Below the pieces are notes generated by a model. That model had not been told where the DNA came from and searched no databases. It was given only the letters and a program-made list of their open reading frames with translations. The position numbers and the translations under genes were made by a program. Shown here piece after piece: positions 54,245 to 61,805 of a stretch of DNA of 64,000 nucleotides (position 1 is its first letter; every line of letters begins with the position of its first letter). Source of the DNA: JAHDHW01 sp965220465 (GTDB lineage Bacteria; Bacteroidota; Bacteroidia; Chitinophagales; Saprospiraceae); assembly GCA_965220465.1 (NCBI GenBank), contig CBDCPZ010000023.1:496001-560000 (forward strand), given 5' to 3'.

Positions 54245-56707
54245 TTATCTGTAAACCACTATCCTGCCGATGGTCTTTTCCGCTTCTTTGGTTAAAATAA
54301 GTTGATAGACTCCATTACTAATCGTTTGCAGATCTAAATTAATTAAGGGAAATTGCTCCTCTAGCATTAGTATCTTTTTGCCATTTGTATCAAAAAGTTC
54401 AACGATTACATTTCCTTGAAACCAATTGCCCAGATCAATGATCAGAAATTCTGAAGCCGGGTTAGGATAAATTTGGATATCATTTTCGGCTAGATCTGCA
54501 ACATCGGTAATAATGTTTACAAGTATTTCAACGCTAATTTTACAGCCGATAGCATTCGTTTCTGTTACCGTTAAAGTACCAGATCCTTCCATATTCCAAA
54601 TCACTTCAATCGCTGCAGTGCCCTGGCCGGCTAATATTTCACCTCCGGTAATTTCCCAAAAATAACTACTGCCCAAGGTTTCAGGGTAAGTATAAACCAA
54701 TGGTGTCAAAGCCTCTGAAATCAACTCACCAGTTATTGCATAAGTTTCCAAATAAACACAAGAACCATCATCATCAGTAGCTTCCGAATCGTAATTACAC
54801 GCTTCAGAATCCATGCACCCGGATATTTCCAATTCATCACAGATTCCATCCATATCAACATCATTTAAGCAATTTCCGGCACAATCATAATATAGCTCAG
54901 GAAAAATACAAGAGCCATCATTATCCGTTGCTAATGGATCAAAATTACATGCTTCTGATTCTGTACAACCCGTTATTTCCAACTCATCACAAACTCCGTC
55001 CAAATCAGCATCGTTCAGACAATTGCCGGAGCAATCATAATAGAGCTCTGCATAAGTACAAGAGCCATCGTTATCTGTTGCTTCAGCATCGTAATTACAA
55101 GCCTGAGCATCCATGCATCCCAAAATCTCTAATTCATCGCAAACTCCATCTGAATCTGTATCGTTTATGCAATTTCCAGCACAATCATAAAAGGGTTCTG
55201 CATAAACACAGGAGCCGTCATTAATTGTTGCGGCAGGATCATAATTACAAGCTTGCGGATCGGTACAACCCGCACCCGGAACATTTTCGATGATCGTGAT
55301 TCGTTGATTGGCATTTATATCAGTGAGGGTGCTTTCCAGGCCATTGGGCCATTTTATGTTGATTTCATCAATAAGCGTATTTTCAGCCAGTCCAAAAAAT
55401 TGTGAATAAGCATTTTGTGAACTGAATCCTTCGCCACAGCCGACTCTCCGAATCTGGTGAATACCTCCGGCAAAGACATCGATTACTGCTCCTACAGCCA
55501 TAGAATTTGATACCGTTCCCTGAAGATCGATGATGATGTAATTGTTTTCTGTAAAATTATTTTGCCAAAAAGCAGGCAGGCTTGGCCAGGAATTATTTTC
55601 TGCAAAATCAACTCGTCCATCTCCATTGTAATCTCCTGCGGCACTGCCTACGCTATAATTAGCATCATTTTCAAAACCCCAACTATCCGTAACCTCTATA
55701 AAAGGTAAGCCGTCATTTGGATTTTCAAACATAAAACTTTGATTAGTGGAAGAAATATGAAGATCAAGATCCATATCGTTATCTGCGTCGAGAAACACTG
55801 CTCCCCAGCAAAATTCATTGATTATCACTCCTAATATTCCAGCTTTTTCTATAAAAGTCTCATCACCTTGATTTTCAAGAAAAGAATTTCCCTCCGAAGT
55901 ATTAGTCAAATATATATCCATCCAACCATCTCCATTATAATCGCCAATGGTTGTTGTCATGGTATTATTCTGAATATTTGAATTACTGGACACAGAAATA
56001 TTATCAAATGTTCCATCGCCATTGTTTTTTAGCATAAGGTTACCTGCCTGGTAATCCTGTCCAACATAAATATCCTCCCAACCATCGTTATTCATATCAA
56101 AAGTAGCCATGGCTAATACGCTATTTCCCAAATTGCTCAAACCTGCCAATGCCGTTACATCCTGAAACTGGTCATTTCCTAAATTGCGATAAAGTGTAAT
56201 ATTTCCAACTAAATGGCTAATTCGATGAGAAATACAAAGATCAAGCAAACCGTCTTCATCATAATCCAACCAGCTACCACAAAAAGATTGTTTGAGAGGG
56301 TCATTAAACCCACAGGTTGGGGTAATGTCTTCGAAATTAAGATCGCCCGTGTTTTTATAAAGCCTGTTTAAAGAGCTGGAAGTAGTGTATAAATCGAGAT
56401 CTCCGTCATTGTCATAATCCACCCAAATAACCTGTTTTACTTCAGAAGTATTAAGAACCAGTGTGGGAGACTCCGCAAATCCGCTACCGGTATTTTGATA
56501 AAAATGGATTAAAGTATTTCCCCCGGATGGAAAAGTAAGGTCATCCAGACCATCCTGATTGAAATCTACAAAGCTAACTCCACCGCCGTATTCCCCGTTT
56601 TGGTATCCGTTTGGAAGATTTAAAGTAGAACTGATATTGGTAAATCCTTGAGGAAAAACAGGATTGATGAACGCAAAAAGCAGGATAATCAGAGGTAAAA
56701 TTTTCAT
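54245..56707 (-). CDS. FG-GAP/UnbV (ASPIC) surface protein with Cys/Asp-rich repeats and T9SS type A sorting domain
   Basis: 820 aa, signal peptide MKILPLIILLFAFINPVFP. The first ~380 residues are FG-GAP/VCBS-type blades with calcium-loop motifs (DFNQDGLDDL, DYDNDGDLDLY, DYNGDGWMDIY), forming a beta-propeller. A UnbV/ASPIC domain follows (GSVSNSMAVGAVIDVFAGG, IKWPNGLESTL, about 395-480). Then 3.6 repeats of exactly 50 residues (GCxDxxACNYDxxATxNDGSC...DCxGNCxNDxDxDGVCDELEI). A ~75-aa domain and a Por/T9SS type A signal (IQIYPNPASEFLIIDLG) close the protein. Probably a calcium-binding surface protein. Its upstream region is interrupted by an insertion sequence 88 bp before the ATG. Confidence 0.88.
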   Translation of the reverse strand: MKILPLIILLFAFINPVFPQGFTNISSTLNLPNGYQNGEYGGGVSFVDFNQDGLDDLTFPSGGNTLIHFYQNTGSGFAESPTLVLNTSEVKQVIWVDYDNDGDLDLYTTSSSLNRLYKNTGDLNFEDITPTCGFNDPLKQSFCGSWLDYDEDGLLDLCISHRISHLVGNITLYRNLGNDQFQDVTALAGLSNLGNSVLAMATFDMNNDGWEDIYVGQDYQAGNLMLKNNGDGTFDNISVSSNSNIQNNTMTTTIGDYNGDGWMDIYLTNTSEGNSFLENQGDETFIEKAGILGVIINEFCWGAVFLDADNDMDLDLHISSTNQSFMFENPNDGLPFIEVTDSWGFENDANYSVGSAAGDYNGDGRVDFAENNSWPSLPAFWQNNFTENNYIIIDLQGTVSNSMAVGAVIDVFAGGIHQIRRVGCGEGFSSQNAYSQFFGLAENTLIDEINIKWPNGLESTLTDINANQRITIIENVPGAGCTDPQACNYDPAATINDGSCVYAEPFYDCAGNCINDTDSDGVCDELEILGCMDAQACNYDAEATDNDGSCTYAELYYDCSGNCLNDADLDGVCDELEITGCTESEACNFDPLATDNDGSCIFPELYYDCAGNCLNDVDMDGICDELEISGCMDSEACNYDSEATDDDGSCVYLETYAITGELISEALTPLVYTYPETLGSSYFWEITGGEILAGQGTAAIEVIWNMEGSGTLTVTETNAIGCKISVEILVNIITDVADLAENDIQIYPNPASEFLIIDLGNWFQGNVIVELFDTNGKKILMLEEQFPLINLDLQTISNGVYQLILTKEAEKTIGRIVVYR
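54740..55270 (-). repeat. 150-bp tandem repeats, 3.6 copies, in the UnbV-protein gene
   Basis: Each unit codes for 50 residues with six Cys and several DxDxDG-type loops; units start at 55270, 55120, 54970 and 54820, the last partial. Confidence 0.88.
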
Positions 56708-56784
56708 AGCAGGTAATTAAGGATTTATTATTAATCACAAGTTCTTCCAAGATAATAATTTTAAACCTAATATCATTTATCAGC

Positions 56785-56794
56785 GGAAGACCAA
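56785..56794 (+). repeat. Target site duplication, left copy (10 bp)
   Basis: ggaagaccaa immediately outside the left inverted repeat; identical to 57955-57964. Confidence 0.92.
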
Positions 56795-56811
56795 CAGGGC
56801 AATCGCATTTA
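56795..56811 (+). repeat. Left terminal inverted repeat of the ISAs1 element
   Basis: 17 bp, exact complement of 57938-57954; the transposase stop codon (56809-56811) lies inside it. Confidence 0.93.
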
Positions 56812-57906
56812 GATTTTGAGTAACTCTTCTCTAAATCGAGTTTCCCAGGCTGCTTTGAGTCTTTTCGTTTTTATACTGCCCTTGGATTTATTGAGTTTAA
56901 TAAAGTTGATTACTGTTTTAGTGATAAATGAAAAGTTGTAAGGAGAAGCTCCTTTTCTTTTCATTTCGTTATCTTCATTAAACCTTACATCTAAGATCCA
57001 ATGCAATGAATTTTCTATTCTCCAGTGTTTTCTTACTATTGTGTTGATGCGTTGAGCACTTTCGATACTGCAAATGTAGTAGCGGGTTTCATTAGTTGTT
57101 AATCCGGTCTTTTTGTCCATTCGCTGTGCTTGTATCATAGCTACACTTTTAATTCCTTTCCATTGTTTGGCTTGGTCTATAAAGCGAAGGTCACTTATCA
57201 CTTTACACACTCTACTTTCCACTCGCCCATGGCCTGCATCTAAGTGTTTGTCAATACTTTGTGGACTCATGAATTTGAACGCATGCTTAACCTCTTCGTA
57301 AAGTTCCTGTTGATTACTTTTCAGCGAGATGACATAATCAGCATCCTTTGAAATTATTTTTTCCACAATCTCACGCTGACATCCCATTGCATCTATGGTC
57401 ACTACACAGTCTTTTAAAACTAACATATCCAGCAAAACTGGAATAGCTGTGATTTCATTAGACTTTTCCGCTGTAGCAACCTGTCCCATACATATACCTG
57501 CTTCACTGGCAAAGGCCGAAACTAAGTGAATCGCAGTTTTTCCAGCGTCTGAATCGCCTGAATTGCATACTCGTTTTCCATCAATACTTACAATACCATC
57601 TTTGTCCAAAAACTTTAGCTGCTCTACCCAGTTGACAAAACAGGTTTCAAAATCCGAGGTGTTGAGCAGGCTAAATACCCGGCCTAATGTATCATGAGAA
57701 GCTACTCCTTCTTTGTAAGGAAGATATTTTCTCAACCACCCTAGTTGGCTCTTACCAAATTCACTAATGTTATGCCAATCTTCACAACCACATAAAACAC
57801 CACATATGGTCAAGAAAACCAATTCATTAAGCGGATAAACATAGTTGCCTGATTGGCGTCTGGGATCTTGCAGTCCGGAAAATATTTCAAGTACTTTTAC
57901 TGACAT
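56809..57906 (-). CDS. ISAs1 family transposase
   Basis: 365 aa, full length for the family. The N-terminal H-repeat-associated region (LQDPRRQSGNYVYPLNELVFL, GVLCGCEDWHNISEFG, SHDTLGRVFSLL) is typical of ISAs1/H-rpt proteins. DDE residues are Asp in SIDGKRV, Asp in TIDAMGCQ, and Glu in WRIENSLHWILDV. It cuts and joins the element ends. No frameshift or stop is seen, so the transposase should be functional. The start ATG is 48 bp inside the right end. Confidence 0.97.
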   Translation of the reverse strand: MSVKVLEIFSGLQDPRRQSGNYVYPLNELVFLTICGVLCGCEDWHNISEFGKSQLGWLRKYLPYKEGVASHDTLGRVFSLLNTSDFETCFVNWVEQLKFLDKDGIVSIDGKRVCNSGDSDAGKTAIHLVSAFASEAGICMGQVATAEKSNEITAIPVLLDMLVLKDCVVTIDAMGCQREIVEKIISKDADYVISLKSNQQELYEEVKHAFKFMSPQSIDKHLDAGHGRVESRVCKVISDLRFIDQAKQWKGIKSVAMIQAQRMDKKTGLTTNETRYYICSIESAQRINTIVRKHWRIENSLHWILDVRFNEDNEMKRKGASPYNFSFITKTVINFIKLNKSKGSIKTKRLKAAWETRFREELLKI

Positions 57907-57937
57907 GGCTTTTCATGCCAAGTTATTTATTCTATTT

Positions 57938-57954
57938 TAAATGCGATTGCCCTG
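57938..57954 (-). repeat. Right terminal inverted repeat of the ISAs1 element
   Basis: 17 bp, perfect match to the left end. Confidence 0.93.
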
Positions 57955-57964
57955 GGAAGACCAA
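57955..57964 (+). repeat. Target site duplication, right copy (10 bp)
   Basis: ggaagaccaa, identical to 56785-56794. Confidence 0.92.
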
Positions 57965-57998
57965 AAAGTCACCTGGCATACAATTAAAAATTAAATGA

Positions 57999-58553
57999 TT
58001 ATTTCAAGGGTTCAGGGGCATTTTTGAAGTGATCGTATTTTCCTAATAATCGCCCGATTTGATACGTAATTGGGAGAATAATCTTTTTAACGAAAGCTGG
58101 GATTTCAGGAACATCATATTCTGAGGCATATCTGGTCATCAAATACGCGGCGTCAAATTGTTCGGGTTCACGGTTTCCTGATTTATTCTGCGCAGCATAA
58201 ATAGCGGAAAGATAAAAAACGACAGAGTTTGCCGGTTGTATCCAGCCTTTACAGTTTAAAATATCATCACCAGCGTTCCAGAATCTGTGTGGAGTGCCTC
58301 TCGTAAAAGTGATAGTCTCCCCTATTGTTGCATATTTTTCCTCTCCACCCAAAACCTGATAACCTATTTTTCCAGAAATAACGGTTAATGATTCATCTTG
58401 CTTAAAATGAGTATGCATGATTGGGCCATGACCTGGAGTTACAAAATTCTCAACAATTACTTTATCTCCTTTTTCAGGATCTTTTTCAACGGATTGAAAG
58501 ACGATTTTCTCGCCTATGCAATTTTCAATGGTATGAGGGTATATTATTTCCAT
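57999..58553 (-). CDS. Cupin domain protein
   Basis: 184 aa. A single cupin beta-barrel is evident: metal-site motif 1 in GHGPIMHTHFKQDESLTVISGKIGYQVLGG and motif 2 in GTPHRFWNAGDD (His and Glu positions as expected). The C-terminal ~60 residues are helical and amphipathic (AFVKKIILPITYQIGRLLGKYD) and may touch the membrane. Cupins cover many enzymes and sugar- or metal-binding proteins, so the function is open. Before the IS insertion the next gene downstream would have begun about 120 bp away. Confidence 0.8.
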   Translation of the reverse strand: MEIIYPHTIENCIGEKIVFQSVEKDPEKGDKVIVENFVTPGHGPIMHTHFKQDESLTVISGKIGYQVLGGEEKYATIGETITFTRGTPHRFWNAGDDILNCKGWIQPANSVVFYLSAIYAAQNKSGNREPEQFDAAYLMTRYASEYDVPEIPAFVKKIILPITYQIGRLLGKYDHFKNAPEPLK

Positions 58554-58632
58554 GACATTTGATTTTCAATAAAAATACAATCATAAATCGAAAAATAAAA
58601 AGTGCAGAATATTGAAGTTTGTTTTTTAAAAC

Positions 58633-58663
58633 AAAAAAAGCTATCCATTGTGGATAGCTTTTT
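58633..58663 (-). terminator. Terminator of tRNA-Ser
   Basis: aaaagctatcca-ttg-tggatagctttt; on the minus strand the hairpin is followed by a T7 run, 10 bp after the tRNA 3' end. Confidence 0.85.
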
Positions 58664-58672
58664 AAATGTATG

Positions 58673-58760
58673 CGGAGGAGGAGGGATTCGAACCCCCGGT
58701 ACCCGTTAAGGTACGTCGGTTTTCAAGACCGGTGCATTAAACCAGCTCTGCCACTCCTCC
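58673..58760 (-). tRNA. tRNA-Ser(UGA)
   Basis: 88 nt with class II features: acceptor GGAGGAG/CTCCTCC, D-arm GCAGAGCTGGTTTAATGC, anticodon loop CTTGAAA (UGA), long variable arm GTACC-TTAAC-GGGTAC, and T-loop TTCGAAT. G73 is followed by CAT, so the CCA end is not encoded. The first anticodon-stem pair (27-43) is C-A instead of a Watson-Crick pair. Confidence 0.95.
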
Positions 58761-58880
58761 GGTTTTGTTTTAGCTTTTTTTGAAATTCTTTCATTTCAGA
58801 TATTATAAAGGCTAAAAGCGGTGCAAATGTACATTACCTTTTTCAAAAATGAAACCATTTTAAGAAAAAATATATTCAAA

Positions 58881-58922
58881 TAAAAAAAGAATAAGCATCA
58901 TCAGCCTTGATGATGCTTATTC
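58881..58922 (-). terminator. Terminator of the LRR-protein gene
   Basis: gaataagcatcatca / tgatgatgcttattc with a 4-nt loop, followed on the minus strand by a T7 run; 22 bp after the stop codon. Confidence 0.88.
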
Positions 58923-58943
58923 GAAATAAAGAGAGCTAAAAAT

Positions 58944-61307
58944 TTATTGTACCACTACTCTTTTGGCACCACCGGTTTCCGTTTTAAAAATGTAGATCCC
59001 TGTGCTGAGTGTTGATAAATCAATTTCATTGGTACCTTCCGACAATCTAGTTTGTTTAACTAACCGGCCCAATTGATTGTATATCTTCAGGTTACCTTCC
59101 TGAGAAGTGGAAACAGTAACCTGATCCTGAGCAGGATTTGGATAAACTGAGAATTCACCAGCTTCTAAATTGATTGTTTCTGTATCGCTGTATCTAAACA
59201 TTCCATCGAAAGATACTTGCTTAATCCGGTAATAATTGTCTCCGGATTCCGGGTTTTCATGAATGAAGTCGTATTGCCCTTTACTATCAAAATACATGTG
59301 GCCTATTGTAGTAAAATTGTATCCATCTTTGCTGTACTCAATCTCATATTCTTCATCTCCGTTGGGTGTGTCATCTGACCAGGTAATGACCGATTGGTTG
59401 CTTTGTACTATTACACCGATTGGAATAGTCACCATAAGTGGACCTAAGGCACAAGAGTCTTTTATTTGATTCTTACTTTTACAGCCTGTAGCATTTCCTG
59501 AAATTTTGGTAGTAATATTTTCTAAACCTAAAAATACACATATTGAATTAACATGGCATTCGTATAATTTTTTATTACGTGTTATAGTTAAATCTTTTTC
59601 TGATCCTTTAGATTTTATTCCCGTTATATTATTAATTCCTTCTAAGCTCTCTAATAAAATGTTATTGTCTATTTTGAGGTAACCTTCAATTGATTCGAAT
59701 TTTTCTTTAAAAGCTGTTAAATCTACGAGCTGATGGTTTCTCTTTAAATAAAAATATCCACCAATGGATTCTAAAGTTTCTAGCCCCATAAAGTTTTCTA
59801 ATGCATCATTATTTACAATGTGAAAATAGCCACCAATATTTGTAAGTGCTCCTAATCCTGAAAAGTTTTCTAAGACAGCATTCTTTTCTATATGAAAATA
59901 ACCACCAATATTTGTAAGTGCTCCTAATCCTGAAAAGTTTTCTAAGATAAAATTGCTTTCTATATGAAAATTTCCGCCAATAGAGTTTAGGATGGAGAAC
60001 CCAGTAAAACTGGTCAATGAATGGTTACTTTTTACATAAAAATCTCCACCAACAGATTCTAGTTCTCCTAATTCTGGCTCTATGAAGTTTGCTAATGCAT
60101 CATTCTTTTCTATATGAAAGTTGCCACCAATAGAACTTAAATTTTCTAAACCATTGATGTTGATAAGCGAAGGGTTATCGAATATAGTAAAATTGCCTTT
60201 TATGTCTTCAATTTGGTTCAGCCCTTGAAGATTGTTTATATCATCTCCTGAAATCGTTACATCTCCTTCTATACTCGTACAATAATTAGCCGCAAAGTCA
60301 TCTATCTGCTGCTGAGTAGTAAATGTAACTCCTTCATGAAAGCAGTATTCATCAACGCAAGCAGTCTCTACTTCTAATACACTATTACATCCTTGTGCAT
60401 TTCCTGAAATGTATGTCGGAGAGCCTCCAGGTACCAAAAAATCACAAATTGATGGCACATCACATAGATAAAGCTTATCGTTATTTATTATTTCTAATTC
60501 TGTAATGGTATTAGGTATTATTCCATGGATTCCAAATAAACTTTTCAAGTCAGCATTATTAGTAATTTTAAGTGCCCCTCCAATACTGCTAAGTCCTATT
60601 AAGCCATATAAATTTTTTAAAGTAGGATTGTCATTTACTGTTAAATAATCACCTATGGTCTCAAGTTTTTCTAAGCCATAAAGATATTCTAAAGTATCGT
60701 TCGATCCTATTTGGAAATGTCCACCAACGGAGCTTAGTTTATTAAGGGCTAAAACATTTCTCAGATCCGGGTTATTCGTTAATTCAAAATATGTGTCGAT
60801 TGTTTTAAGATTATCTAAACCACTTAAATTGTCTAAGGCATCATTATTCTTAATTTGAACAAAGCCACTTATTGAATTTAATTGCTCAAGACCACTTAAA
60901 TTCAATAAGCCATCATTATCTTCGATATTCAGAAACGTTCCAATTGTTTCAAGCTTATCTAAACCACTTAAATTTTCTAAGGCATCATTATTCTTAATAG
61001 TCAAATCTACAACAATTGTTTTAAGATTAACTAGACCACTTAAATTTTCTAAGGCATTATTATTCTTGATATTCAGAGATCCATTAATAGTTTGAATCTT
61101 GCTCAAGCCATCAAGATTAGTAATTGGGTCAACTCCAGAATCGACAATTTCAACAGTGTTTAAGATCACTGTGCAATCAGTATCCAAGAAACTATCAATC
61201 TGAGTTTGGGTTTCAAATACAATTCCTATTTGATGGCATGGTTGTGCATTTAGGTTACCAAAAGCTGTTAAAACTAAAATTAAGATAAATAAAATTCGAG
61301 TTTTCAT
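58944..61307 (-). CDS. Leucine-rich (receptor-L-like) surface protein with T9SS type A sorting domain
   Basis: 787 aa, signal peptide MKTRILFILILVLTAFGNLNA. Two blocks of 23-24-residue leucine-rich repeats (about residues 60-270 and 345-560) have the consensus LxxIxGxLxIxNNxALENLSGLxxL, close to receptor L domains. Each block is preceded by a CxxxGVxFxTQxQIDxF... segment that places the first Cys pair and closed by a Cys-containing cap (LCDVPSICDFL, LYECHVNSICVFL). A fibronectin-like ~70-aa domain and a Por/T9SS type A signal (FSVYPNPAQDQVTVST...KRVVVQ) follow. Likely a surface binding protein. DNA of adjacent repeats at 59822-59965 is nearly identical. Confidence 0.88.
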   Translation of the reverse strand: MKTRILFILILVLTAFGNLNAQPCHQIGIVFETQTQIDSFLDTDCTVILNTVEIVDSGVDPITNLDGLSKIQTINGSLNIKNNNALENLSGLVNLKTIVVDLTIKNNDALENLSGLDKLETIGTFLNIEDNDGLLNLSGLEQLNSISGFVQIKNNDALDNLSGLDNLKTIDTYFELTNNPDLRNVLALNKLSSVGGHFQIGSNDTLEYLYGLEKLETIGDYLTVNDNPTLKNLYGLIGLSSIGGALKITNNADLKSLFGIHGIIPNTITELEIINNDKLYLCDVPSICDFLVPGGSPTYISGNAQGCNSVLEVETACVDEYCFHEGVTFTTQQQIDDFAANYCTSIEGDVTISGDDINNLQGLNQIEDIKGNFTIFDNPSLININGLENLSSIGGNFHIEKNDALANFIEPELGELESVGGDFYVKSNHSLTSFTGFSILNSIGGNFHIESNFILENFSGLGALTNIGGYFHIEKNAVLENFSGLGALTNIGGYFHIVNNDALENFMGLETLESIGGYFYLKRNHQLVDLTAFKEKFESIEGYLKIDNNILLESLEGINNITGIKSKGSEKDLTITRNKKLYECHVNSICVFLGLENITTKISGNATGCKSKNQIKDSCALGPLMVTIPIGVIVQSNQSVITWSDDTPNGDEEYEIEYSKDGYNFTTIGHMYFDSKGQYDFIHENPESGDNYYRIKQVSFDGMFRYSDTETINLEAGEFSVYPNPAQDQVTVSTSQEGNLKIYNQLGRLVKQTRLSEGTNEIDLSTLSTGIYIFKTETGGAKRVVVQ
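59822..59965 (-). repeat. Recent 72-bp tandem duplication within the LRR gene
   Basis: Two adjacent 72-bp units with a ~45-bp identical core (starting about 59830 and 59902), each coding for one 24-residue repeat (GGYFHIEKNxxLENFSGLGALTNI). Confidence 0.85.
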
Positions 61308-61805
61308 AACTTGATTTTTTTATTGTTATTGAATTAAATTATTTGATACAAATTAACAGGCTTTTCAAGCTTGATTTGAAGCAAATATCAATTGTCACAC
61401 ATATTTTTTTATTGTATTTGACTTGAAAAATGGACTTAATTTCAATTCTGTTAGAATAATTATCGAGAAGCGTTTATTTGTTCTCAAAAATAAAAATCCA
61501 TTTATAAATTCATAGCTGAATCGAAGGCCGGTATAAATAGAGAGTTTATACAAACAGGCATTTTAAAAATAAAGATGCCTGTTTGTATTTTAAATAGAAT
61601 TTGCCAATCTAGCGCAAAATCCTATTAGATAGATGGAGTTGATACAGTACCATGAATCGCTGTAGAATATCCAGTCGGTATGTACAATTATTTACTTGCC
61701 AGGAAAATCGAATTATCAAGAAAAATGATGTTGATCAAGCCATAGGCTTTGGGGAGCAGTTGGGCGGCTTGTGCTGTCTGGCCACTTTTTTTATTTTAGT
61801 AAAAT
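61308..61805. other. Intergenic region with strong hairpins
   Basis: 498 bp. At 61531-61551 is gtataaa / tttatac, overlapping the left arm of a stronger hairpin, atacaaacaggcat / atgcctgtttgtat (61548-61588). The latter may terminate read-through from the P-type ATPase gene. A 73-codon plus-strand frame at 61652-61873 overlaps the ATPase and has no coding character. Nothing else seen. Confidence 0.45.

Larger units (their letters stand above)
56795..57954 (-). mobile_element. ISAs1-family insertion sequence (1160 bp, intact)
   Basis: Bounded by 17-bp perfect inverted repeats (CAGGGCAATCGCATTTA at 56795-56811, complement at 57938-57954) and flanked by identical 10-bp target duplications. It contains a single full-length transposase gene. 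Inserted between a cupin gene and the UnbV-protein gene. Confidence 0.95.

Noticed and set aside
54740..55270. 150-bp direct repeats as possible CRISPR or satellite DNA
   Set aside because: They code in frame for conserved 50-residue units and have no spacer structure.
61600..61805. A CcoS-like small gene after the copper ATPase
   Set aside because: Minus-strand translation in all frames gives stops and no CcoS-type helix; the ATPase looks like CopA rather than CcoI.
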